NCBI GenBank assembly: GCA_030603275.1
Contig: JAUVYB010000003.1
Span: 25,832 to 89,831, forward strand
DNA from: Deltaproteobacteria bacterium
GTDB lineage: Bacteria; Chloroflexota; Dehalococcoidia; Dehalococcoidales; BS750m-G39
Direction: 5' to 3'
Length of the DNA stretch: 64,000 bases
A program made the translations under genes and the position numbers. The notes under the pieces are model-generated. The model worked only from the letters and a program-made list of their open reading frames with translations, searched no databases and was not told the DNA's origin. Shown piece by piece: positions 25,984 to 32,668 of this stretch. The first letter of the stretch is position 1. Each line of letters begins with the position of its first letter.

Positions 25984-27392
25984 AAATAGCCCTGCCCAAA
26001 GGCCGCCTGCTGGCGGAAACCGCCGCGCGCCTCAAGGAAGCGGGCTGGGGTCTTGATGGCTATAACGCCTCGGCGCGCCTTTACCGGGTTAAGTCACGGA
26101 ATTTCCCCCGGCTCTCGGCCAAGATGTTCCACGAACGGGACATCCCCGTACAGGTGGCCATCGGCAACTACGACCTGGGCATCTGCGGCTCGGACTGGAT
26201 TGAGGAGCTTATGGTCAAATACCCCAGCAGCGCCTTAATGAAGGTAGGACTGCTGGGATACGGCCAGAGCGCCCTGTATGTGGCTGTCAGCCCCGATGAG
26301 GGTATATCTACGGTGGAGACGGTGAGGCAAAGGTCTGGCGTTGTCCGTATCGCCAGCGAGTACCCCAACCTGGCCGAGCAATTTGCCATCAACCTGCGGT
26401 TAAGGCGGTTCGGTGTCTTTCCCCTGTGGGGGGCGGCGGAAGCCTATCCCCCGGAAAGCGCCGATTTAGCCCTGGTCTGCGGAACTGAAGAGGGGCTGGC
26501 TGACTGCGGGCTGGCGCCGATAGCTAAGGTGCTTACTGTCAGCGCCTGCCTGGTCGCCAACCGTAACAGCTGGGAAGCTAAAGACATGAAAGATGTGGTG
26601 GCTTCCATCTATGATAAGGCAGCGGCTCAGGAAGCCGAACCGGAAATTACTCGGGTCTCAGGCCGGCGTCCCCGCAAATCTAAGCTCTTCCCCCCCGGCG
26701 CCGATGGCGATATAATCCGCCTGGCTTTACCCGACGGGCACCAGCAGTCGCCCACTTTTGACCTTTTGAGCAAAGCGGGCATCGGCCTTGACGATTACCC
26801 CTCCCCCACGGGCAACCGCCGCCCCGCCACCGACCTCGCCGGCGTGGCTATCAAGGTCATCCGGCCGCAGGACATGCCCCTGCAGGTGGCCAGCGGCAAC
26901 TTTGACCTGGCCGTTACCGGCCGGGACTGGCTGCGTGAGCACCTCTGCCAGTTTCCCACCAGCCCGGTTAAGGAGCTGCTTGACCTCAGGTCGGGCAGGG
27001 TCAGAATCGTGGCGGTGGTGAGTAATGATATGCCGGTGGCCGATGCCTCTGACCTGATAAAGTTCAGCGCCGGGCGGACGGCGCCGCTAAGGGTGGCTTC
27101 GGAGTACATCAATATCGCCGATAAGTATGCCCGGGACAACCACCTCGGCTCGTACCGGGTGGTGCCCACCTGGGGAGCCACCGAGGCCTTTCTCCCCGAG
27201 GACGCCGACCTGCTCATTGAGAATACCGAGACCGGTGGGACTATAGCCCGTCACAACCTCAAGATTATCGACACTCTTTTCGAGTCGACCGCCTGCCTCA
27301 TCGGCAGTAGCCGGAGAGTGGCTAATGCTGTGAAGCGGGGGAAGATAAACGCCATTATCCAGGCTCTGCAAACGGGGGTGAAGCTAAATTGA
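25968..27392 (+). CDS. hisG: ATP phosphoribosyltransferase, tandem-duplicated HisG
   Basis: HisG joins ATP and PRPP. The track shows only 422 aa from 26124, but the same frame upstream encodes the true N-terminus (KIALPKGRLLAETAARL), giving about 474 aa from 25968. Two HisG domains are present: residues 5-217 and about 249-474. Each has the YDLGICGSDW / FDLAVTGRDW motif and a VASEY-N-A segment. Domain 1 keeps PKGR but has lost the PRPP loop (LVCGTEEG). Domain 2 has PDGH for PKGR but keeps ENTETGGTIARHN. No ATG, GTG or TTG exists for the full frame; GTT at 25968 is 7 nt after GAGG, and ATA at 25980 overlaps the hisZ stop. Confidence 0.8.
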   Translation, partial: VTSEIKIALPKGRLLAETAARLKEAGWGLDGYNASARLYRVKSRNFPRLSAKMFHERDIPVQVAIGNYDLGICGSDWIEELMVKYPSSALMKVGLLGYGQSALYVAVSPDEGISTVETVRQRSGVVRIASEYPNLAEQFAINLRLRRFGVFPLWGAAEAYPPESADLALVCGTEEGLADCGLAPIAKVLTVSACLVANRNSWEAKDMKDVVASIYDKAAAQEAEPEITRVSGRRPRKSKLFPPGADGDIIRLALPDGHQQSPTFDLLSKAGIGLDDYPSPTGNRRPATDLAGVAIKVIRPQDMPLQVASGNFDLAVTGRDWLREHLCQFPTSPVKELLDLRSGRVRIVAVVSNDMPVADASDLIKFSAGRTAPLRVASEYINIADKYARDNHLGSYRVVPTWGATEAFLPEDADLLIENTETGGTIARHNLKIIDTLFESTACLIGSSRRVANAVKRGKINAIIQALQTGVKLN

Positions 27393-28654
27393 AAATCATT
27401 GAAGGTTTCAAGCTGGCAGAAGAGGTATTATCCCGGCGCGCCTCTACCGAGTTCTACGATAATAACCTGGAGCCAGAGGTCAGGCAGATAATTGACGAGG
27501 TGCGCGGCGGTGGAGACGCCGCCCTTTTCGGCTGCACCTTAAAGTTTGACCGGGTAAAGCTCAGCTCGCTGGAGGTGAGTAAAAAGCAGATAAAGGACGC
27601 CTACCGGCAGGTAGATGAGGGGCTAATATCAGCCCTCAAGCTGGCGGCGGACAGGATAGGCGCATTCCACCGGAAGCAGAAAGATATGCTGGCTAAACCG
27701 CCCTCGGGTCAGCTGATACGCCCGCTGGAGCGTGTCGGTGTCTATGCCCCCGGCGGAACAGCTTCTTATCCCTCTACGGTGCTGATGACGGCGGTGCCGG
27801 CCAGGGTAGCCGGCGTTAAGGAGGTCATACTGGCCACCCCGCCCCGACCCGACGGCGCCGTTTCTCCGGTAACACTGGTCGCCGCCGATATCGCCGGCGT
27901 TGACCGCGTCTTCTCCATAGGCGGGGCTCAGGCCATCGCCGCCCTCGCCTTCGGCACCGAGTCCGTGCCCGCGGTGGACAAGATTTGCGGCCCCGGTAAT
28001 ATCTTCGTCGTTCTGGCCAAGAAACTGGTCTACGGCGTGGTGGATATTGACGGCCTTCCCGGCCCCAGCGAGGTAATCGTCATCGCCGACGGGACGGCTA
28101 GCCCTGCCTACTGCGCCGCCGACCTTCTGGCCCAGGCGGAGCACGACCCCCTGGCCTCGGCCATCTTAATCACTACCTCAAAGCGCCTGGCTGATGAGGT
28201 CAATCAAGAGGTGGAAAAGCAGTTAAAAGGTCTGGAGCGCCGGGCTATCGCCGCCGAATCCCTGCAGAAACAGGGGGTAATAGCGGTGGTGGCTGATATT
28301 AACCAGGCGATAGAACTGGCCAACCTCTATGCCCCTGAGCACCTCTGCCTGATGGTAAAGGACGCCGATGCCCTCGTCGGGCGGCTAACCAATGCCGGCT
28401 GTATCGTTACCGGGGAAAGCGCCACGGTGGTGCTGGGCGATTATGTCTTCGGCCCCAGCCACGTGCTGCCCACCGGGGCTACCGCCCGCTTCGGCTCACC
28501 GCTTAATGTGCTTGATTTCGTTAAAATTACCAGCCTGCTCAATGTCGATAAGGCCAGCCTGAAAAAATTGGGCAAGGCTGCTGCGGCTATCGCCAGGGCG
28601 GAGGGTTTCGAGGCTCACGCCCGTGCTGTGGAAAAGAGACTGGAGGCCGATTAG
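27389..28654 (+). CDS. hisD: histidinol dehydrogenase
   Basis: HisD does the last two oxidations to histidine. The 421 aa protein has KICGPGNIFVVLAK, DGLPGPSEVIVIAD, the zinc/catalytic region AQAEHDPLA, and GPSHVLPTG near the C-terminus. The start is TTG, overlapping the hisG stop by 4 bp (TTGA), so it is translationally coupled. Confidence 0.95.
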   Translation: MKIIEGFKLAEEVLSRRASTEFYDNNLEPEVRQIIDEVRGGGDAALFGCTLKFDRVKLSSLEVSKKQIKDAYRQVDEGLISALKLAADRIGAFHRKQKDMLAKPPSGQLIRPLERVGVYAPGGTASYPSTVLMTAVPARVAGVKEVILATPPRPDGAVSPVTLVAADIAGVDRVFSIGGAQAIAALAFGTESVPAVDKICGPGNIFVVLAKKLVYGVVDIDGLPGPSEVIVIADGTASPAYCAADLLAQAEHDPLASAILITTSKRLADEVNQEVEKQLKGLERRAIAAESLQKQGVIAVVADINQAIELANLYAPEHLCLMVKDADALVGRLTNAGCIVTGESATVVLGDYVFGPSHVLPTGATARFGSPLNVLDFVKITSLLNVDKASLKKLGKAAAAIARAEGFEAHARAVEKRLEAD

Positions 28655-28663
28655 CAGGCAATA

Positions 28664-28692
28664 TTGACAAATTATTCTCCTTATGTTAAAGT
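28664..28692 (+). promoter_or_regulatory. promoter of the hisC leader
   Basis: TTGACA (28664-28669), 17-bp spacer, TAAAGT (28687-28692). Expected start about 28699, 16 nt before the leader-peptide ATG. Confidence 0.6.
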
Positions 28693-28714
28693 GAGCCAGA
28701 TAGGTAAGAGGGAG

Positions 28715-28798
28715 ATGTTAATTTATACTACCGCCCACTACTACTATTATTACTATTACTACGCGTTTACCGGGCGCATCGGCACGCTTGGGGGGTAG
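28715..28798 (+). CDS. tyrosine-rich attenuator leader peptide upstream of hisC
   Basis: A 27-codon ORF starting ATG at 28715 and ending TAG at 28796-28798. It reads MLIYTTAHYYYYYYYYAF and then TGRIGTLGG: eight consecutive Tyr codons (28739-28762; TAC and TAT mixed) preceded by His and followed by Ala-Phe. GAGGGAG precedes the ATG. Together with the promoter before it and the hairpin after it this is the classical layout of ribosome-mediated transcription attenuation, here keyed to tyrosyl-tRNA. The ORF is too short for the track. The mechanism is inferred from layout. Confidence 0.8.
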   Translation: MLIYTTAHYYYYYYYYAFTGRIGTLGG

Positions 28799-28851
28799 TT
28801 TAGCGCAGATTTAGAAACTAAGCAGGAACCAAATAAGAAAAACAGAAAAAA

Positions 28852-28876
28852 CCCTCCCAGGCGGAGGGAATTTTGT
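28852..28876 (+). terminator. attenuator hairpin before hisC
   Basis: CCCTCC (28852-28857), loop caggc, GGAGGG (28863-28868), then aattttgttt, an intrinsic terminator upstream of hisC. Its 5' arm can alternatively pair with the G-run at 28790-28795 (one G-U), which lies exactly at the leader stop codon, giving a plausible antiterminator. Confidence 0.75.
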
Positions 28877-28907
28877 TTATATAGGACATAGAAAGGGAGA
28901 TAAAGAG

Positions 28908-30011
28908 ATGTCTAAAGAGGGGATAGTCAAACTGATAAGGCCGGATCTGGTTAATATCACCGGCTATGCCGCCAGCAAGTCGGTGGAAGAGGTGGCCGCC
29001 TCGGCCAGATTTCCGATAAACGGCGTCATCAAGCTGGATGCCAACGAAAATCCGTACGGCTGCTCGCCAAAGGTAATGGAGGCACTGAGCAAGTATGATT
29101 CTTTTAGTGTTTACCCTGACGCTGGCCAGAGGGAGCTCAGGAAATTGCTTGAGGGCTATGTCGGCGTCGGCGCCGAGCATATTGTCGCCAGCGGCGGCAG
29201 TGACCAGATGATAGGCCTTATTATGCAGCTGTTTGTTAGCCCCGGCGACGAGGTGATAAACTGTCCGCCTACCTTTGATATATTTCGTTTTGCGGTGGTA
29301 CTGTGCAACGGCAGGCTGGTTGAGGTGCCCAGGGATGAAAACTACAATGTAGATGTAGCTGCGGTCAAGAAGGCGATAACCAAAAAGACCAAGCTGATAC
29401 TGCTGGTCAACCCCAATAACCCCACCGGCACCCCCACTCCCCAGAAGGATATACTGGAGTTACTGGATACCGGCGTGCCCGTGCTGGCCGACGAGGCTTA
29501 CGTTGAGTTCAGCGGTGAGACCGTTACCCCGCTGGTCACCCGGTACGATAACCTGATGGTGCTCAGGACATTCAGCAAGTGGGCGGGCCTGGCCAGTTTC
29601 AGGATTGGCTATGGTATCTTCACTCCCGAGATTGCTAATTACATATTAAATATAAAGATGCCCTACAGCGTAAGCGCCGCTTCCCAGATTGCGGTGAGGG
29701 AGTCCCTGAAGGACCGTGACTTTTTGATGGAGAGGGTAAAGGCTATAGTCGCCGAAAGAGACCGGCTCTTTGAAGAGCTCAAAAAGATAGAGTGGCTAAA
29801 ACCCTTCCCTTCAAAAGCCAACTTCATCTTCTGCCACGTTCTGAACGGCACGGCCAGGCAGATATATGAAGGGTTGCTGGACAGGAGTATATTAATCCGC
29901 TATGCCGGCAATCACCTGCTGAAGGACGCTATTCGCATTGGCGTGGGCAAACCGGAGCATACCGACATCCTGATTAAGGCAATCAGGGAGATAGAGGCAG
30001 AGAGAGCTTAG
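28908..30011 (+). CDS. hisC: histidinol-phosphate / aromatic aminotransferase
   Basis: The 367 aa fold-type I PLP enzyme has LDANENPYGCSP, NPNNPTGT, DEAYVEF and the PLP lysine K224 in RTFSKWAGLASFRIGYG. HisC enzymes often also transaminate prephenate, phenylpyruvate or hydroxyphenylpyruvate. The Tyr-rich leader upstream suggests this one serves tyrosine synthesis as well as histidine. It is separated from hisD by 253 bp and has its own promoter. Confidence 0.92.
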   Translation: MSKEGIVKLIRPDLVNITGYAASKSVEEVAASARFPINGVIKLDANENPYGCSPKVMEALSKYDSFSVYPDAGQRELRKLLEGYVGVGAEHIVASGGSDQMIGLIMQLFVSPGDEVINCPPTFDIFRFAVVLCNGRLVEVPRDENYNVDVAAVKKAITKKTKLILLVNPNNPTGTPTPQKDILELLDTGVPVLADEAYVEFSGETVTPLVTRYDNLMVLRTFSKWAGLASFRIGYGIFTPEIANYILNIKMPYSVSAASQIAVRESLKDRDFLMERVKAIVAERDRLFEELKKIEWLKPFPSKANFIFCHVLNGTARQIYEGLLDRSILIRYAGNHLLKDAIRIGVGKPEHTDILIKAIREIEAERA

Positions 30012-30037
30012 ACTATCCCATCTTTAGAGGATTTTTA

Positions 30038-30067
30038 AGAGGGGGGCGTTAAGCCCCTCTCTCTTTT
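30038..30067 (+). terminator. intrinsic terminator after hisC
   Basis: AGAGGGG (30038-30044), 9-nt loop, CCCCTCT (30054-30060), then ctcttttt. It is also the first unit of a repeat block. Confidence 0.65.
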
Positions 30068-30150
30068 TCCCCACCCCCTTTTATATCTATTCCCGCCCTC
30101 CCACCCTTATATGGAAAAGAGGGGGCTTTGCCCCCTCTTAAACACCCCCT
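30068..30150. repeat. intergenic palindromic repeat block
   Basis: Contains ccccttttatatct, cccgccctcccaccctta, and agagggggctttgccccctcttaaacaccccc in the order found near 15.9 kb and at the left edge of the window. No gene. Confidence 0.6.
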
Positions 30151-30151
30151 T

Positions 30152-30283
30152 ATGTTGCCACCGCTATTGTTGACGGCGGCGGCGGCGGTGGTAGTAGTGT
30201 ATAATAATACTGATTTAAGGAGGGGAAGCAACACCGACGTAGCCATCGCCACCACCATGCCTTCTTCTGTTTGCAATAATTAA
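30152..30283 (+). CDS. possible leader peptide rich in Leu, Ala, Val
   Basis: A 43-codon ORF begins MLPPLLLTAAAAVVVVYNN. Runs of Leu, Ala and Val codons resemble leader peptides of ilv/leu operons. There is no Shine-Dalgarno, no clear terminator after it and no branched-chain gene downstream; the trinucleotide run gcggcggcggcg could be mere repeat expansion. Kept as a weak candidate. Confidence 0.2.
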   Translation: MLPPLLLTAAAAVVVVYNNTDLRRGSNTDVAIATTMPSSVCNN

Positions 30284-30322
30284 CAGTTTTACCTATATTG
30301 CTAGAATTAGTGTTGTATACAC

Positions 30323-30351
30323 TTGACAAGCTATTAAGTGATGTATATAAT
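30323..30351 (+). promoter_or_regulatory. hisB promoter P1 (perfect consensus)
   Basis: TTGACA (30323-30328), 17-bp spacer, TATAAT (30346-30351). The 17-bp perfect palindrome attaacag-a-ctgttaat (30353-30369) covers the expected start point. Confidence 0.85.
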
Positions 30352-30355
30352 AATT

Positions 30356-30366
30356 AACAGACTGTT
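30356..30366. promoter_or_regulatory. operator-like dyad O1 (AACA-N3-TGTT)
   Basis: AACAGACTGTT lies at +1 of P1, inside the longer palindrome 30353-30369. The same core recurs at P2. Confidence 0.6.
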
Positions 30367-30440
30367 AATAATAAACAACGTAATATTAACTATAGACAAC
30401 AATATTACCTTAGGTTACGATAGTTATGTATCATGTGCGC

Positions 30441-30469
30441 TTGACAAACTGTGAAGAATGGTATATAAT
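30441..30469 (+). promoter_or_regulatory. hisB promoter P2 (perfect consensus)
   Basis: TTGACA (30441-30446), 17-bp spacer, TATAAT (30464-30469). Two perfect sigma-70 promoters 118 bp apart upstream of one gene suggest strong expression that needs repression. Confidence 0.85.
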
Positions 30470-30473
30470 ATAC

Positions 30474-30505
30474 AACATGATGTTTGGTATAGACAACATT
30501 CTGTT
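30474..30505. promoter_or_regulatory. operator-like dyads O2 and O3 (AACA-N3-TGTT)
   Basis: AACATGATGTT (30474-30484) lies at +1 of P2, and AACATTCTGTT (30495-30505) has its centre 21 bp further on, two helical turns. Same-face placement fits cooperative binding of a repressor. Confidence 0.6.
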
Positions 30506-30582
30506 AATAATAGATAACAACATCACCTTAAAACTCTACAGGGTAGCTTAATGTATAATAAATATATAATAGAGGACCGAAA

Positions 30583-31401
30583 ATGAAATCGGTTGATGAA
30601 CTAGTAGTAGATAAGGCTAAGGAAATACAAGAGAGTAACAGATACTCTGACCCGGAGATGGCAAAGTTAATTGGGTGTAATAGAACGACTTACAACCTGA
30701 TTAAAAACAGGAGGAAGCCGGTCGGTGCTATTTTCTACAGAGGCATACTTGCGTTTTTGGAGAATAATGGCAACGGATTATTTACTCTAAAAGGCGAAGG
30801 GAATAATAATGGAGGAAGATCTCGTAATATCCCTCGGAAAACTAAGGAAACGGATATTAACCTGGAGCTAAACATTGATGGTAGTGGCAAATATGATATA
30901 AACACCAACGGTATAAAGATGTTTGACCACCTCCTCTCCCAGACGGCCAAGCACGGCCGGTTTGACCTTGTAGTTAAGGCTACCGGTGATGATGAACACC
31001 ACCTGATAGAGGATGTCGCCATCTGCCTGGGAAAGGCGCTGGTCGAGGCGTTGGGGGACAAGCGCGGCATTGTCCGAATGGGCGATGCCACTGTGGCTAT
31101 GGATGATGCTCTGGCTATGGTGGCGGTGGATATCAGCGGCCGGGGATATGCAGTGTTAGAACTTCCTTTTAGCGGTAACGACATGGCAGGCTTTCCCACC
31201 GACCTCATCCGTCATTTCCTAGAGACTTTTGCCATTGAAGCTAGGCTTAACCTTTATGCTAAGGTTTTGAATGGTACTAATGACCATCACAAGGCGGAGG
31301 CTCTTTTTAAAGCCCTGGGCAGAGCATTGGATATGGCCACCAGCCTGGATAAGCGTATTTCCGGTGAGCTTCCCAGCACCAAGGGTCGTCTGGAGGAATA
31401 G
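30583..31401 (+). CDS. hisB: helix-turn-helix domain fused to imidazoleglycerol-phosphate dehydratase
   Basis: HisB dehydrates imidazoleglycerol phosphate in histidine synthesis. Residues about 84-272 are a complete [30 protein letters not shown], the metal motif [17 protein letters not shown], and [16 protein letters not shown]. Residues 21-60 form an XRE/phage-like HTH ([25 protein letters not shown]). A poly-Asn/Gly linker joins them. Start ATG with GAGG. The HTH part and promoter region are far more AT-rich than the IGPD part, suggesting capture of a foreign regulator. An internal GGAGG at 30811-30815 looks like the old hisB ribosome-binding site. Ordinary HisB is about 195 aa. Confidence 0.88.
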   Translation: MKSVDELVVDKAKEIQESNRYSDPEMAKLIGCNRTTYNLIKNRRKPVGAIFYRGILAFLENNGNGLFTLKGEGNNNGGRSRNIPRKTKETDINLELNIDGSGKYDINTNGIKMFDHLLSQTAKHGRFDLVVKATGDDEHHLIEDVAICLGKALVEALGDKRGIVRMGDATVAMDDALAMVAVDISGRGYAVLELPFSGNDMAGFPTDLIRHFLETFAIEARLNLYAKVLNGTNDHHKAEALFKALGRALDMATSLDKRISGELPSTKGRLEE

Positions 31402-31403
31402 CG

Positions 31404-31751
31404 CTGGATATAACCAGTATCGGTATCATCGTCCTGCTCATCATTCTGTTGCTGCTGGGGTTGTTCTTCATTCCCCGCTGGCTGGTGAGGCGCGCCGCCC
31501 GCCAGGTAATCAAGATTTTCCGCAGGCATAACGCTACCGACAGCAAAACCGCCCGGACCATTGACGAGCTGGGGCTGAGGCCTCCCGGTGCGCTGGAGAG
31601 GATGATGCGGCGGCGTGACTACAAGCCGCATGCCCTGAACGCCCTGATGCAGGCGGAGATAATACAGACAACCGAGGACGGCAGGCTCTATCTCTCCGAG
31701 GAAAAGCTGGCCAGTTTCGGCCTGGAGAAGGGCACTTCAGTTTACCGCTAG
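31404..31751 (+). CDS. small membrane-anchored protein of unknown function
   Basis: The track lists 100 aa from a TTG at 31449, but that cuts the membrane segment. In frame upstream the sequence DITSIGIIVLLIILLLLGLFF completes one transmembrane helix, and a CTG at 31404 lies exactly 7 nt after GGAGG. I therefore start at the CTG (about 115 aa). The remainder is a basic, probably winged-helix-like cytoplasmic domain (DELGLRPPGALERMM ... EIIQTTEDGRLYLSEEKL). It follows hisB by 2 bp. No family recognised. Confidence 0.65.
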   Translation: MDITSIGIIVLLIILLLLGLFFIPRWLVRRAARQVIKIFRRHNATDSKTARTIDELGLRPPGALERMMRRRDYKPHALNALMQAEIIQTTEDGRLYLSEEKLASFGLEKGTSVYR

Positions 31752-31756
31752 GGCGG

Positions 31757-32668
31757 CTACCCCAGCTTCTTTCCCGTCAGCCTCTCGTAGGCCCGCTGGT
31801 ATCTCCGGCTGGTAGCCTTGATGACCTCAGGGGGAAGCATGGGTGCAGGTGGCTCCTTATTCCACCCCGAATCGCTGAGCCAGTCGCGCACCGGCTGTTT
31901 ATCGTAGCTGGGCTGGGACTGCCCCACTTTATACAATTCGGTTTCCCATATCCGTGACGAGTCCGGCGTCAGCATCTCATCGATGATGATAAGCTTATCG
32001 CCGTCCAGCCCGAACTCGAACTTGGTATCGGCAATGATAATACCTCTGGCCAGGGCATACCCCTGGGCGTAGCTGTAGATAGCCATGCTTTTCTGTTCTA
32101 TCTCCTCGGCTATGGCCTTACCCACCAGCTTTCCCACTTCATCTATGGACAGGGGCTCGTCATGCCCGCTCTCCGCCTTGGTGGTAGGGGTAAACAGCGG
32201 CTGGGGCAGCTCCTGGCTCTGCTTCAGCCCTTTAGCTGCTTTTAGCCCGGAGATGGTGCCGGATTGCTTATACTCTTCCCAGGCCGAGCCGGAGAGGTAG
32301 CCGCGCACCACGCACTCCACGGGCAGGCGCTTGACCTTCTTGACCACCATAGACCGCCCCGCCAGGTAGGCGGGGTAGTTAAAGCGCTTTTCCTGGGGCA
32401 GGTAGTTGTCGAGGCGGTTAACATCGTCCAGCACCTCTATCAGGTGGTTGGGCAGCAGGTCCCGGGTCTGGTCGAACCAGAAAGCGGAAAGCTGATTAAG
32501 CACCCGTCCCTTGTTGGGGATACCGCAGGGCAGGATAACATCAAAGGCGGAGATTCTATCGGTGGCGACGATTAGCAGCAGGTTGCCCATGTCGTAGGTA
32601 TCACGCACCTTCCCCTTGACGAAAGAGGGCAGGGGCAGGTCGGTATTCAGCAGGATATCGTTACTCAT
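31757..32668 (-). CDS. purC: phosphoribosylaminoimidazole-succinocarboxamide synthase
   Basis: PurC makes SAICAR in purine synthesis. The 303 aa protein has KGKVRDTYDMG, ATDRISAFDVILP, the signature VECVVRGYLSGSAWEEY, and IADTKFEFGLD. It is a eukaryote-like longer form. The start overlaps the purB stop by 1 bp. The pur genes here run purD ... purE ... purB-purC on the minus strand. Confidence 0.94.
   Translation of the reverse strand: MSNDILLNTDLPLPSFVKGKVRDTYDMGNLLLIVATDRISAFDVILPCGIPNKGRVLNQLSAFWFDQTRDLLPNHLIEVLDDVNRLDNYLPQEKRFNYPAYLAGRSMVVKKVKRLPVECVVRGYLSGSAWEEYKQSGTISGLKAAKGLKQSQELPQPLFTPTTKAESGHDEPLSIDEVGKLVGKAIAEEIEQKSMAIYSYAQGYALARGIIIADTKFEFGLDGDKLIIIDEMLTPDSSRIWETELYKVGQSQPSYDKQPVRDWLSDSGWNKEPPAPMLPPEVIKATSRRYQRAYERLTGKKLG

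Noticed and set aside
28655-28907. T-box riboswitch upstream of hisC
   Set aside because: No T-box consensus or specifier-loop structure; the Tyr-codon ORF with hairpin explains the region better.
30049-30276. 75-aa minus-strand ORF over the repeat and GCG run
   Set aside because: It is made of repeat and low-complexity sequence and has no supporting signals.
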